Shown here: piece after piece, positions 32,864 through 42,221 of the stretch
Position numbering within the stretch: the stretch's first letter is position 1
How the letters are laid out: every line of letters starts with the position of its first letter
NCBI RefSeq assembly: GCF_009737085.1
Contig: NZ_WOVL01000035.1
Location: 1 to 49,767 of the forward strand
DNA length: 49,767 bases
Direction: 5' to 3'
Source of the DNA: Paenibacillus sp. NEAU-GSW1
Lineage (GTDB): Bacteria; Bacillota; Bacilli; Paenibacillales; Paenibacillaceae
Made by a program: the position numbers and the translations under genes
The notes under the pieces: model-generated
The model's input: only the letters and a program-made list of their open reading frames with translations
The model's database searches: none
What the model was told of the DNA's origin: nothing

Positions 32864-34462
32864 ATGACGGACACAAATTCAACAAACGGCGTCGCCGCCG
32901 CTACAGCGGAGGATGCTTTGCTGCTGATCGAGAGGCTTGTCCGCTTCGCCCTGCGCGAAGGCATGATTAAGCCGCTCGACACAAGCGCAGCGCGCAACGC
33001 TCTGTTGGAGCTGTTCGGCTTCACGGAGCCTTACGAAGGCGCCGTTGCGGAGGAAGAGCTAGACAGCGCGGTGCCTTTGCTGGAACCGCTGCTTGATTAC
33101 GGCTATTCTATCGGCTTGATTGACGATAATATAACGACATACCGCGATTTGCTGGATGCGCGCATCATGGGGCTGCTTATGCCGCGCCCGTCTGAAGCCG
33201 CTGGCCAATTTTTCAGTACGGCGGAACAATATGGAATAGCGCAAGCAACGGACGCGTTCTATAAACTAAACATCGACTCGAATTATATTCGGATGGATCG
33301 GATTCGCCGCAACAAATATTGGCTGCAGCCGACGGAATACGGCGAGCTTGAAATTACGATCAACCTTTCCAAGCCGGAAAAAGATCCGAAGGAGATAGCG
33401 CTCCTTCGTACCTTGCCGCAAGCGAAATATCCGAAGTGCCTGCTTTGCGAAACCAATGTAGGCTATGCCGGCCGCGCCGATCATCCGGCGCGCCAAAACC
33501 TGCGCGTGCTGCCGCTTACGCTGCAAGGCGAGCAATGGTATTTCCAATACTCGCCTTACGTGTACTATAACGAGCACAGCATCGTCTTTAAAGGCGCTCA
33601 CGAGCCGATGGTCATTTCGCATTCGTCGTTCGCACGCCTTCTGGACTTTGTGGAGCAGTACTCGCATTACTTTATCGGATCGAATGCGGATTTGCCGATT
33701 GTCGGCGGCTCAATTCTAAGCCACGACCATTTCCAAGCGGGCCGCCATTCCTTCCCGATGGAGAAAGCGCCGATCGAAGCGGTATTTACCGGTTCAAGGG
33801 AGCCGGGCGTACGCTTTGGCATCGTCCGCTGGCCGATGTCGGTTATCCGGGTCAACGGCGCATCGAAAGAAGCCGTTCATCGCGCCGCATGCCGCGTGCT
33901 GGATGAATGGCGCGAATATAGCGATGCTGAGGCTGAAGTGCTGGCTTATACGGTGAACAGCGACGGAACGCGTACGCCGCATAATACGATTACACCGATT
34001 GCCCGCCTCCGCGATAACGGCGAATACGAGATTGATCTCGTGCTTCGCAACAACCGCACGAGCGAGGAGCATCCGGACGGAATTTTTCATCCGCATCAGC
34101 ATTTGCATCATGTTAAAAAAGAAAATATCGGCTTGATCGAAGTAATGGGACTTGCCGTCCTGCCAGGGCGTCTGAAAGACGAGCTGGAGCAAATTTCCGC
34201 CTATTTGACAGGCGAGACTGCTATTTCAGATGAATTAAGCAGCTCGTCGCATCCGTTAAACAAACATGCCGGATGGATTGCATCGCTCGTCGAGCGGTTT
34301 GGCACAGCGCGCGCGGCAGACGAGGCGAAGGCGATTGTAGAGGGACAGACTGGAGAGAAATTTCTCGAAGTGCTTAAAGATGCAGGCGTATATAAACGCA
34401 ATGCAGCTGGCGAAGCCGCTTTCCGTCGGTTCCTTGTGTCGATCGGGTTGAATGAGCAATAA
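32864..34462 (+). CDS. galT: UDP-glucose-hexose-1-phosphate uridylyltransferase, class II GalT
   Basis: A 532-residue protein of the Firmicute GalT class II, longer than the class I enzyme. It exchanges UMP between UDP-glucose and galactose-1-phosphate. Conserved blocks include GSILSHDHFQAGRH (about 284-297), PHNTITPIARL and the His-rich HPHQHLHHVKKENIGLIEVMGLAVLPGRL. GAGAGGAG precedes the ATG. Last gene of the operon; a hairpin follows. Confidence 0.96.
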   Translation: MTDTNSTNGVAAATAEDALLLIERLVRFALREGMIKPLDTSAARNALLELFGFTEPYEGAVAEEELDSAVPLLEPLLDYGYSIGLIDDNITTYRDLLDARIMGLLMPRPSEAAGQFFSTAEQYGIAQATDAFYKLNIDSNYIRMDRIRRNKYWLQPTEYGELEITINLSKPEKDPKEIALLRTLPQAKYPKCLLCETNVGYAGRADHPARQNLRVLPLTLQGEQWYFQYSPYVYYNEHSIVFKGAHEPMVISHSSFARLLDFVEQYSHYFIGSNADLPIVGGSILSHDHFQAGRHSFPMEKAPIEAVFTGSREPGVRFGIVRWPMSVIRVNGASKEAVHRAACRVLDEWREYSDAEAEVLAYTVNSDGTRTPHNTITPIARLRDNGEYEIDLVLRNNRTSEEHPDGIFHPHQHLHHVKKENIGLIEVMGLAVLPGRLKDELEQISAYLTGETAISDELSSSSHPLNKHAGWIASLVERFGTARAADEAKAIVEGQTGEKFLEVLKDAGVYKRNAAGEAAFRRFLVSIGLNEQ

Positions 34463-34486
34463 AATAGCAGCAGTCCGCGAGGACGC

Positions 34487-34532
34487 AGGCTGTCGCTTGA
34501 ACCTATACGGTCTGGCGGCAGCCTCTTTATTT
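34487..34532 (+). terminator. Probable terminator of the gal operon
   Basis: Stem AGGCTGTCGC / GCGGCAGCCT (one mismatch), followed by the imperfect T-tract CTTTATTT. The remaining 170 bases before the next gene are AT-rich with no gene seen. Confidence 0.65.
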
Positions 34533-34704
34533 GGTTTTCAACAGCTTCTCTATAACTTTTCGATATTCTGTAAAGAAATTAATTTGTACGATAGCAAATA
34601 TTATGGTATTTTTTATATGAAATTAAAAACATAATGCAGTAATTTTCTTTCAACAATGAGTTTTGGTTTCGCTAAATATAGGAGTAATCGGAGGGATCTA
34701 CGAA

Positions 34705-35166
34705 ATGCCGGAACAAATCATGCCATTGGATGATTTTTTGAACCTGGATGCGGAAGAACAAGTCGAGAAATTGAAACGATGGAAGATGGACTATACATTA
34801 AAGGACATTCGCGAAGCTTGGAATTTCAAGCATTCGGCTCAATATTATATGTTGCTTAAGAAGCTGCGCATATATGAGCGCGTTGTCAATAAATCGGATA
34901 AATTTTACCCTGTGACGGAGCAGCTGCTCGCTCAATCTGGAGCTCAAGCCGACCGCGGCTGGAGAGGCGGATATGCGGCACAGGACAATCAGCCTGCGGA
35001 TCGATTCAATTATCAATTGAATACGACGCTTAGCGGCACGGAGCTTGCCGATAAGCTGGAGCGTCTGGCGTTCTTCCTTAAAGGCGAACAGAAGCAGGTT
35101 ACAATCACGTTATCTATCGAAAGCGCCGCTGTTCTCAGCGCTGCTTCTGCTGAAATTGATGAATAA
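34705..35166 (+). CDS. Conserved hypothetical protein with HTH-like N-terminus
   Basis: A 153-residue cytosolic protein. Residues 15-62 (QVEKLKRWKMDYTLKDIREAW, then HSAQYYMLLKKLRIYERV) look like a small helix-turn-helix, and the C-terminal 55 residues (NTTLSGTELADKLERLAFFL...KQVTITLSIES) form a helix plus beta strands. No function can be assigned. The start at 34705 follows CGGAGGG; an in-frame start at 34663 lacks a site. It is monocistronic with its own terminator. Confidence 0.75.
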   Translation: MPEQIMPLDDFLNLDAEEQVEKLKRWKMDYTLKDIREAWNFKHSAQYYMLLKKLRIYERVVNKSDKFYPVTEQLLAQSGAQADRGWRGGYAAQDNQPADRFNYQLNTTLSGTELADKLERLAFFLKGEQKQVTITLSIESAAVLSAASAEIDE

Positions 35167-35173
35167 TGGAAGA

Positions 35174-35215
35174 GAAGAAGAGCCGGCCCAGATCGAGGGA
35201 CGGCTCTTCTTCTTC
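35174..35215 (+). terminator. Terminator of the HTH-like gene
   Basis: Stem GAAGAAGAGCCG / CGGCTCTTCTTC with a loop of about 17 bases, followed by a short T-containing tract. It may also act on the minus strand. Confidence 0.75.
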
Positions 35216-35286
35216 GTATTTAATACGCAGTGCGGTCGAAAAATGAAAGTTAATGTTTGTTAATGGTATATTTTGTTTATAATTAA

Positions 35287-35514
35287 TTATTTATTGCGCA
35301 GCTTGCCAAGCTCGGATACAAGCGCTTCGACCTCGCTGATGCTGAAGTGCTCCTTGGATGCTACGACCTCATACAAGTCTCTAATATCCTCATATTGCTT
35401 AATGTCGAAATGGGATGCTTGCATCGCGGCGGCAGTCGCCATTCTAAGCTTCGACTTGATCGACTCGATCATATACTCAACATTTTGCTGCGTTTGTTCG
35501 TCCAGGTTTGCCAT
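35287..35514 (-). CDS. DUF1128 family protein (YfkK-like)
   Basis: A 75-residue helical protein. It opens with MANLDEQTQQNVEYMIESIK and continues with FDIKQYEDIRDLYEVV and the FSISEVEALVSELGKLR end; the same layout as the Bacillus YfkK/DUF1128 family, of unknown function. AGAGGAGG lies nine bases before the ATG at 35514. A longer in-frame extension upstream has no site. Confidence 0.9.
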   Translation of the reverse strand: MANLDEQTQQNVEYMIESIKSKLRMATAAAMQASHFDIKQYEDIRDLYEVVASKEHFSISEVEALVSELGKLRNK

Positions 35515-35625
35515 TATATGCAGACCTCCTCTAATTGATCTTGTTCCGCCTCTGCAAGGCGAATCGCTTTCGTCATTGTAACACATTTCGATTGGCGGTT
35601 GCCTGAAATTGAACGGAGCTGCCAA

Positions 35626-35637
35626 ATTGTATACAAT
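35626..35637. promoter_or_regulatory. Perfect palindrome ATTGTATACAAT
   Basis: A 12-base perfect palindrome between the divergent DUF1128 and yyaC genes. The sequence resembles operators of GntR-type regulators (TTGTATACAA). It also contains TATACA, which could act as a -10. Confidence 0.45.
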
Positions 35638-35717
35638 GAAGCCATGAAGCAACAGACGGTGAAGCTGCCGCGCAGCGGGCGACACTTGAGCAGCAACGAA
35701 AGAAGCAGGTGCATGGA

Positions 35718-36281
35718 ATGAAAGAAATGATCGATGCCTGTATAAGCAGCATTGACCGAACGATCCCGGATACGCTGGAAGTATTTTTGACGGCGATTGC
35801 AAAGCAGCATCCGAACAGGAATCAAATCATGTTCATTTGTATTGGCACAGATCGCTCGACAGGCGACTGCTTTGGCCCACTGGTCGGCACTATGCTGAGA
35901 GAGCAAGGCTGGCCTCATGTCATCGGGACGCTGGATTCGCCATGCGATGCTTATCGCGTTGAGGGGGCGCTGGAGACGGCGGCCAGACATGAAGTTGTCA
36001 TCGCGATAGACGCTTGCCTTGGCAAAGCGCAGCTTGTAGGCGACTTTATCGCAGCGTACGGCCCGTTAAAGCCGGGACAAGCGACGGGCGCTAATTTGCC
36101 GGAAGCGGGCAACTATAGCATTGCGGGCATCGTGAATGCTATTAGCTATAAACCTTATATGACTTTGCAAACGACACCGCTTTTCCGTGTGATGGAGATG
36201 GCGGTCACTCTGGCTAAAGCCATTGATGCAAGCTGGAGCAAAGCTGCGGAAGCCTGGGACTATACGGAACGGCGAATATAA
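35718..36281 (+). CDS. yyaC: Spore protease YyaC
   Basis: A 187-residue protein of the sporulation YyaC family, related to the germination protease fold. Typical blocks are MFICIGTDRSTGDCFGPLVGT (about 36-57), GTLDSPCDAYR, VIAIDACLG and NYSIAGIVNA. The Asp residues in GTDRSTGD and AIDACLG are the likely catalytic pair by analogy with GPR. It points to an endospore former. The ATG at 35718 follows CAGGTG; a GTG at 35709 is possible. Confidence 0.88.
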   Translation: MKEMIDACISSIDRTIPDTLEVFLTAIAKQHPNRNQIMFICIGTDRSTGDCFGPLVGTMLREQGWPHVIGTLDSPCDAYRVEGALETAARHEVVIAIDACLGKAQLVGDFIAAYGPLKPGQATGANLPEAGNYSIAGIVNAISYKPYMTLQTTPLFRVMEMAVTLAKAIDASWSKAAEAWDYTERRI

Positions 36282-36311
36282 AATCATGCTATTAATGAAG
36301 GAGTGTTCGAA

Positions 36312-37139
36312 ATGAGCGACTTGAAGACATCGATTGCCGGACAGCGTATTACGCTTGCAAGCGGGAGCGAATTGGCTTACTACGATTCGGCTAAAGACGG
36401 CGATAGAACGGGCAACGAGCAAACGGTCATATTGCTGCACGGCTTTTGCGGAAGCTCGGCTTATTGGGAACTGGCAGCGCCGCTGCTGGCCCGCCATGCG
36501 AGAGTTATCGCACCCGATCTTCGCGGACAGGGCTTGTCCTCCGCATCGGGTGAAGGGCCGTATTCGATGGAATTATATGCAGACGATGTTGCCGGCTTGA
36601 TGGATAGCTTGAATATAGAGAAAGCGTGCCTGCTGGGACATTCGCTCGGCGGATACATCACACTGGCTTTTGCTGAAAAATACGGCGACAAGCTGAATGC
36701 ATTCGGTCTTGTACATTCCACGCCGCTTCCGGATACGGAAACAGCCAAGGAAAACCGCGAGAAGGCTGCTGCCGCCATTCGCAAAGACGGCATTGCAGCT
36801 TTTGTCGACGGTCTCGTTCCCAAGTTATTCGCGCCGTCGTCGGATGCGGCGCTGATTGAGAGGGCGAAGCAAATTGGCTATGGAACAAGCGTTGCCGGAG
36901 CTATAGGCGCAGCGCTTGGTATGAAAGCTCGGCAGGATCGTTCGGGTGTGCTGGAATCAACCGCTTTGCCGCTATTGCTGCTTGCTGGTGTTAGCGATCA
37001 AATTGTGCCGAGAGAGAAAACGCATGTCGTGAATGGTCCCCATGTTACGCAAGCGCTGCTGTCTGAAGCCGGGCATATGGGCATGCTGGAGCAACCGGAA
37101 GCATTTGCCGAAGCGGTACTCTCTTTTTTGAAAGTCTAA
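36312..37139 (+). CDS. Alpha/beta fold hydrolase
   Basis: A 275-residue cytosolic hydrolase. The oxyanion motif LLHGFCGSS lies at 41-49, and the triad is Ser111 (GHSLGG), Asp229 (GVSDQIVP) and His255 (AGHMG). Between them is a helical cap (about 135-205). It resembles esterases and haloperoxidase-type hydrolases; the substrate is unknown. The start at 36312 follows AAGGAG. It lies 30 bases after yyaC, probably in one transcript. Confidence 0.9.
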   Translation: MSDLKTSIAGQRITLASGSELAYYDSAKDGDRTGNEQTVILLHGFCGSSAYWELAAPLLARHARVIAPDLRGQGLSSASGEGPYSMELYADDVAGLMDSLNIEKACLLGHSLGGYITLAFAEKYGDKLNAFGLVHSTPLPDTETAKENREKAAAAIRKDGIAAFVDGLVPKLFAPSSDAALIERAKQIGYGTSVAGAIGAALGMKARQDRSGVLESTALPLLLLAGVSDQIVPREKTHVVNGPHVTQALLSEAGHMGMLEQPEAFAEAVLSFLKV

Positions 37140-37167
37140 AAGCGTCTAACTTGGGAGGGGAAGGCCG

Positions 37168-37812
37168 ATGTTTCAACGGGATTACTTCTTGCGTGTAATT
37201 GAGCAGATGACGGATATAGTTGGGCAAATAATGCAGCTGAAGCGGGAGATGAAGCATCAGGAAGCGCTCATCGTCATTGACGAGCTGCTCGATAAGAAGT
37301 TTGGCTTAAGCGGAAAGCTTATTCGATCGTTGTCCGATAAAGATTTGATCGGCGTCATGACGACGAATGGCGTTGTCGAGACGGACAACATTCAAGCGAT
37401 AGCTATTCTGCTGAAGCAAGAAGCGGAGCTGTTTGACGATTTAGGCAACGAGGACGCGAGCTTCTATCATTATTTGCGTTCGCTTCATTTGTTTATGCGG
37501 CTGTCGCTGCTTGGCGCGCCGCCAACGATCGTAAATCCCGCGCTAGAAGCTGGAGAACTGCTGGAACGGCTTCGTCCGTTCGAGCTTCCTGCGGAGACGA
37601 AACAGCTTCAGGCCGAATGGCATGAAGGAGAAGGTCAATTTGACCAAGCGGAAAATGTGCTGCATGAGCTGTTAGAGGACGGTGTCATACCGCTGGAGGA
37701 GGCTGTCGGCTTTTATCGCAGATTGCTGCTGCATGATGACGAGAGCTTGGAGAAAGGCGGCTTGTCCCGCGAAGAGCTGGAACAGTCGCTGAATGAATTG
37801 CTGGGAAAATAA
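37168..37812 (+). CDS. DUF6483 family protein
   Basis: A 214-residue helical protein opening with MFQRDYFLRVIEQMTDIVGQIM, the signature of a Paenibacillus/Bacillus family of unknown function. The middle carries TPR-like helices (EAGELLERLRPFELPAETKQLQAEWHEGEGQFDQAENVLHELLEDG), suggesting a protein-binding role. GGGAGGGGA precedes the ATG. It is 28 bases downstream of the hydrolase gene, likely in one operon with it and the methyltransferase that follows. Confidence 0.85.
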   Translation: MFQRDYFLRVIEQMTDIVGQIMQLKREMKHQEALIVIDELLDKKFGLSGKLIRSLSDKDLIGVMTTNGVVETDNIQAIAILLKQEAELFDDLGNEDASFYHYLRSLHLFMRLSLLGAPPTIVNPALEAGELLERLRPFELPAETKQLQAEWHEGEGQFDQAENVLHELLEDGVIPLEEAVGFYRRLLLHDDESLEKGGLSREELEQSLNELLGK

Positions 37813-37850
37813 AGGAACGATGGTCATACATTTTAGGAGATGAATCACAA

Positions 37851-39032
37851 ATGGAAGAGCAATGGCAGCAAGAGCTGCTGCAAATGATCGAGCAAGGCGA
37901 ATTGCTCCAGGGCACATTAAGCCAGCTTCGGCGCAAGAACGGGGAAGCCGCTCCAAAAACGGTAGTTCGGCCGATTCAATTAAAGCAGGGGCTCCATTAT
38001 CAGTTTGAATACCATTATACGAACAAAGTGACGCATGACAATTTGCCGCCGCAGGATGCTGGCGAGAGGCTTGTTTCACTATTAAATGAAGAATATCGGC
38101 AAGCGCTGGTTAAATCGCCGAATGCCGATCTCCAGCTGCTGTTTAACAAAAAGGGCAAGGCAGCCGTTCTGCGCAAACCGCCGACGAGCGAACTTCGCGA
38201 CGCTGCAGCGCTTCAACATAACCGCCAGAAAAAACGGATAATCGAGGAAGGCACAGCCGCTCCGTTTCTCGTTGAGCTCGGCATTATGACAAAGGATGGC
38301 GCGGTACACGCCAAGAAACAAGATAAATATAAGCAAATCAACCGTTTCCTAGAGATGGTAACGGATGTGCTGCCGAATTTGCCTGCGGACAGGCCGATTA
38401 CGATTGTCGACTTCGGCTGCGGCAAATCTTATTTAACGTTCGCGCTTTACCACTTGTTAGCTGTGGAACAGAATAGGGACATTCGGATCGTCGGACTGGA
38501 CTTGAAAGCGGATGTGATCGCGTTTTGTTCCAAACTGGCGGAGAAGCTTGGCTACGTCAATCTTACGTTTATGGTTGGCGATATTGCCGAATACGAAGGC
38601 TTGAGCAAAGCCGATATGGTCGTTACGCTTCATGCTTGCGATACGGCGACGGATGCGGCGCTTGCTAAAGCGGTAGGATGGGATGCTTCGGTTATCATGT
38701 CGGTTCCTTGCTGCCAGCATGAAGCATTTCGGCAAATCGAGAATGAAACACTCTCGCCGCTGCTTTCTCAAGGGCTGCTGAAGGAGCGGTTTGCCGCGCT
38801 CGCCACTGATGCGGCCCGCGGCACGTTGCTGGAGACGATAGGCTATAAGGTGCAGATGCTGGAGTTTATTGATCCAGAGCACACGCCGAAAAATTTGCTC
38901 ATTCGCGCCGTTCGCGGAGAGAGGTCGGCCGTTTCAATGAAAAAATGGGAGCAGTATACGCAATACCGCGATTTTCTGCACTTGTCTCCGTCGCTCGAGA
39001 AGATGCTTGCAGACCGGTTGCCGACCCGCTAG
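37851..39032 (+). CDS. SAM-dependent methyltransferase (Methyltransf_32-like)
   Basis: A 393-residue methyltransferase. A lysine- and glutamine-rich N-domain (1-175) precedes the Rossmann domain, with motif I IVDFGCGKSYL at 185-195, GLDLKADV, and the MVVTLHACDTATD and VPCCQHE blocks. The His-Ala-Cys and Pro-Cys-Cys motifs are characteristic of a family related to GSTCD/TRM13-type enzymes that probably modify RNA. The target is unproven. TAGGAGATG precedes the ATG. Confidence 0.85.
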   Translation: MEEQWQQELLQMIEQGELLQGTLSQLRRKNGEAAPKTVVRPIQLKQGLHYQFEYHYTNKVTHDNLPPQDAGERLVSLLNEEYRQALVKSPNADLQLLFNKKGKAAVLRKPPTSELRDAAALQHNRQKKRIIEEGTAAPFLVELGIMTKDGAVHAKKQDKYKQINRFLEMVTDVLPNLPADRPITIVDFGCGKSYLTFALYHLLAVEQNRDIRIVGLDLKADVIAFCSKLAEKLGYVNLTFMVGDIAEYEGLSKADMVVTLHACDTATDAALAKAVGWDASVIMSVPCCQHEAFRQIENETLSPLLSQGLLKERFAALATDAARGTLLETIGYKVQMLEFIDPEHTPKNLLIRAVRGERSAVSMKKWEQYTQYRDFLHLSPSLEKMLADRLPTR

Positions 39033-39127
39033 ATTAAAAAATAATAGGATGATAGAGAAGTAATTGTCGTTCTATAAATCATTTGATACAATGGAAATAG
39101 ATGGCTCAGACGAATGGGTGACCATAA

Positions 39128-40831
39128 TTGGAATCGATGATTTGGTTGGACTTTGGCGTGTTTATCGTATTGTTCGGTTTGTTTTTCTATATATTTACCG
39201 CAAATTCGATAACGCTGCTTCATAAAATTTATTTGGGTTTGCACAGTGTGTTTATGGTTTGGCCATTGTTCCAATCCATTGCCCACACAACGGACGATCC
39301 GCAATATAAACTGTTTTATCTAAGCTGCTCCTATGTGTCATTATCGCTCATCGGAGTCGGCTGGTTTATATTCATCGTCGTTCTGACGGGACAAACGCCT
39401 GTAATCCGCGCGCGAAGGCTGGCGCTGCTGTCTGCTCCCGGATTGCTGTCGGCCCTCTTCGCTTTCGTAAATCCTTACGGCATGTTTCTTAGTTTGAAGG
39501 ATAAATCCGATATGTCCGATCGCTTTCTGACCGCACAGCTTGAGAACGGTCCGTTCTTCTGGTTCATGGTCACTCAAGTGCTCCTCTATTTATGCGTATC
39601 TTTTTTCATTGTCGCCTATACGCTACGCAAAGATGTTTCGTCGCGGCACAAGAAGCTGGTGAGGACGGCCTTGAACGGTTTGTACGTATTGATTGTCTTC
39701 GGCTTAGCCGATTTGTTCATTAATATTATTTTCATCGGCTATTTCGGCTCTTATTATCCGATCATTTCCGTAGGCATAGCTATTGCGTCCTTATATTTGG
39801 TGCATGTCATAACGAAGCATCGCGTGCTCGACATTATCGAGAACGTCCGCAAGGACATTATGAACACGATGTCGACCGGCATCATCGTGCTTGATGAAAA
39901 CGATGTTATTATCGAAGTAAATAAAGCAATGAGAACCGTTCTGAAGCTGCGGATCGGGGAGCGGTTTACACACGAGGCGATCGCCTCGCAGCTGCCCAAG
40001 TTAGCTGCGGAGGAACTGGAATCGTTTTTCGCAGAGCAGCGCTTGCGTCCGCTTGAGAGACTGGAGATGGAAATTACGCTTCATTTGGACAAGCAGAACT
40101 ATGCGGTTGTCCAATATGCGCCTATCTTTGGCCACAAGAAAAGAGTGCCGATCGGAAGATTGCTGACCTTCCACGATATTACGCAATTGCGTCTTTTGCT
40201 GGAGGAGACGAACTCGCAAAACGAGCTGCTTCATATTCGCAACCGCGAGCTGATGGTTATGCAGGACGAGCTTTCCCAAGCGAACAAGAAGCTGCAAAGC
40301 ATGGCCATCACCGACAGCTTAACCGGTTGTTTTAACCGCAGATATTTGCTTCAGCAGCTGGAGCAAGAGGTAGCGGTCAACATTAAGAACGGCGTCCCTT
40401 TTTCGATCTTTTTATTTGATATTGATCTGTTCAAGCAGATTAACGATAAGTACGGTCATCTTGTCGGCGATGAAGTGCTGTGCGGCACGGTCGATGCGGT
40501 AAGAGGCTCGCTTCGCTTGACAGATGTGCTGGCCCGTTATGGTGGCGAGGAATTTACCGTATATTTGCCGCATACGAATCGGGAGCAAGCGGATTTGATC
40601 GCCGATATGGTGAAAGAAGCAGTGGAGCATAACGTGATGAATTCGGGGAACGGCAACCAGCCGATTTCGGTGACGATCAGCATGGGCGTTGTATCGATCG
40701 ATCAGTTTGACCAGCGGGTGCTCGACGATCCGAAAGCTTTCTTGCGCGAATTGTTGTCACTGGCGGACGCTGCTTTGTATGAAGCGAAGTACAACGGGCG
40801 CAACCAAGTCGTGAAACGAAAGCTCGCTTAA
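39128..40831 (+). CDS. 7TM-PAS-GGDEF diguanylate cyclase
   Basis: A 567-residue membrane protein. Residues 1-230 contain seven hydrophobic helices of the histidine-kinase-type 7TM sensor. Residues about 238-355 form a PAS-like domain (MSTGIIVLDENDVIIEVN), 355-392 a coiled linker, and 393-567 the GGDEF domain. The active-site loop is GGEEF (472-476) and the product-inhibition site RLTD (463-466) is five residues before it, so it should make c-di-GMP from GTP and be feedback inhibited. The start is TTG at 39128, six bases after GGGTGA; ATG at 39137 is also possible. Confidence 0.92.
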   Translation: MESMIWLDFGVFIVLFGLFFYIFTANSITLLHKIYLGLHSVFMVWPLFQSIAHTTDDPQYKLFYLSCSYVSLSLIGVGWFIFIVVLTGQTPVIRARRLALLSAPGLLSALFAFVNPYGMFLSLKDKSDMSDRFLTAQLENGPFFWFMVTQVLLYLCVSFFIVAYTLRKDVSSRHKKLVRTALNGLYVLIVFGLADLFINIIFIGYFGSYYPIISVGIAIASLYLVHVITKHRVLDIIENVRKDIMNTMSTGIIVLDENDVIIEVNKAMRTVLKLRIGERFTHEAIASQLPKLAAEELESFFAEQRLRPLERLEMEITLHLDKQNYAVVQYAPIFGHKKRVPIGRLLTFHDITQLRLLLEETNSQNELLHIRNRELMVMQDELSQANKKLQSMAITDSLTGCFNRRYLLQQLEQEVAVNIKNGVPFSIFLFDIDLFKQINDKYGHLVGDEVLCGTVDAVRGSLRLTDVLARYGGEEFTVYLPHTNREQADLIADMVKEAVEHNVMNSGNGNQPISVTISMGVVSIDQFDQRVLDDPKAFLRELLSLADAALYEAKYNGRNQVVKRKLA

Positions 40832-40836
40832 TAGGG

Positions 40837-40869
40837 GCAAGGAGATATCGGTTCTCCTTGTCTTTTTTA
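40837..40869 (+). terminator. Terminator of the diguanylate cyclase gene
   Basis: Stem CAAGGAGA / TCTCCTTG with loop TATCGGT, followed by TCTTTTTT. Confidence 0.88.
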
Positions 40870-41004
40870 TATTCTTTTGTTGTGTGAATCGACAGATTTC
40901 GATTCAAGTATCAAGCAGAGAGATAGTCATTTTTCTTCTAATCTGATAAAATAAAAACCAATCCGGAAAGCGCAAGAAAAACGATCGAAGGCGGGAACTA
41001 GCTG

Positions 41005-42087
41005 ATGAGAAGAGTGCAAATTGGATTGGTGAAACCGGGGGACAAGCTCGCGAAGCCCATTTTCCAAGACAATGGGAGCGTTCTTCTTGGCGAAGGGGTC
41101 GAGCTCAACGAGCGTTTTATTAATCGTCTGCATACACTTGGAATTGATGTTATCTATATTGAAGATGGATTAACTGAAGATTTAGTTCCGGATGAAACGT
41201 TAAGCGATGAAACGCGAAGACATGCAGCAGATGTCATTTATAAAACGATGAATTCGTTCAAAGAACAGTCTCCAATAAAAGGAAGAGCGATAGCGCCCGA
41301 TTTGGGCCGTACTTTCCGCAATGTGTTTGGCGAGATTATGACGGAACTGTCGACTAGGCCGAATGTGCTCGTTAATCTTACCAGCATACATACGACAGAC
41401 GGTTATTTGTTTCAGCATGCAGTCAACGTCGCGGTGCTGGCTGGCGTGATGGGAATCGCCAAAGGCTATAACCGCAATCAGCTTGAGGAGCTGGGCGTTG
41501 GTGCGTTAATGTTCGATATTGGCATGACGAGAGTGCCTAAGGAGCTGCTGAATAAATCGGGGAAGCTGACGCCGGAAGAACGGGCGATAGTGGAAAACCA
41601 TACGAAGGACGGGTTTGACATCCTGCGGAAATATCACGATATTTCCATCGTTTCCGCTCACTGCGCGCTTCAGCATCACGAACGCTACGATGGCACGGGC
41701 TATCCGAGAGGGCTAAAGCGTGATGAAATTCATATGTACGCTCAAATTGTCGCCATTGCCGATGTGTACGATGCTTTAACTTCGCCGCGGCCGCACCGCA
41801 AGCGTTATACGCCGTCGGAAGCGATTGAATTTTTGTTTGCGGCTGGCAATACGTATTTTGATTTTGATTTGATCAAGTTGTTTTGCCGTCATATTTCGAT
41901 TTACCCGGTGTCGACGACACTGCTGCTCAGCTCGGGACAGATTGGCGTTGTATCCGTGAACAGCGAGCTTGCGTTGCATCGCCCGCGCATACGCATCATT
42001 CGCGAGGCAGACGGTAAAGAACCGGCGACTCCTTACGATCTGGAATTAAAGGACGAACTGCACTTGACGATCGTGAAAGAGATATAG
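41005..42087 (+). CDS. HD-GYP domain protein with altered HD motif
   Basis: A 360-residue cytosolic protein. Residues 1-60 form a small N-terminal domain seen in many HD-GYP proteins, and about 120-300 form the HD-GYP fold. Ligand positions His138, His199 and the HHE...DGTGYP block (224-234) are present. However, the HD dyad is Phe170-Asp171 (LMFDIGM) and the usual Lys after DIG is Met174. Canonical HD-GYP enzymes hydrolyse c-di-GMP, so this one may be inactive or act as a c-di-GMP receptor. It lies 173 bases after the GGDEF gene but behind a terminator, so it is probably transcribed separately. Confidence 0.9.
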   Translation: MRRVQIGLVKPGDKLAKPIFQDNGSVLLGEGVELNERFINRLHTLGIDVIYIEDGLTEDLVPDETLSDETRRHAADVIYKTMNSFKEQSPIKGRAIAPDLGRTFRNVFGEIMTELSTRPNVLVNLTSIHTTDGYLFQHAVNVAVLAGVMGIAKGYNRNQLEELGVGALMFDIGMTRVPKELLNKSGKLTPEERAIVENHTKDGFDILRKYHDISIVSAHCALQHHERYDGTGYPRGLKRDEIHMYAQIVAIADVYDALTSPRPHRKRYTPSEAIEFLFAAGNTYFDFDLIKLFCRHISIYPVSTTLLLSSGQIGVVSVNSELALHRPRIRIIREADGKEPATPYDLELKDELHLTIVKEI

Positions 42088-42112
42088 ACATTGCAGTGAA
42101 ATATGGGCATTG

Positions 42113-42159
42113 AAATCCCCTCGCCAAGCGCTGGCATCAGCCGCGAAGCGGGGGGATTT
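42113..42159 (+). terminator. Possible terminator of the HD-GYP gene
   Basis: AAATCCCC ... GGGGATTT with additional GC pairing (TCGC/GCGG) inside. It lacks a proper T-run, so the call is weak. Confidence 0.45.
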
Positions 42160-42221
42160 GCTTATGGTTGAATGCTAAGGATTTATAAGTATGCACTTTA
42201 TATTGTGCTTAGAATTCTCGG

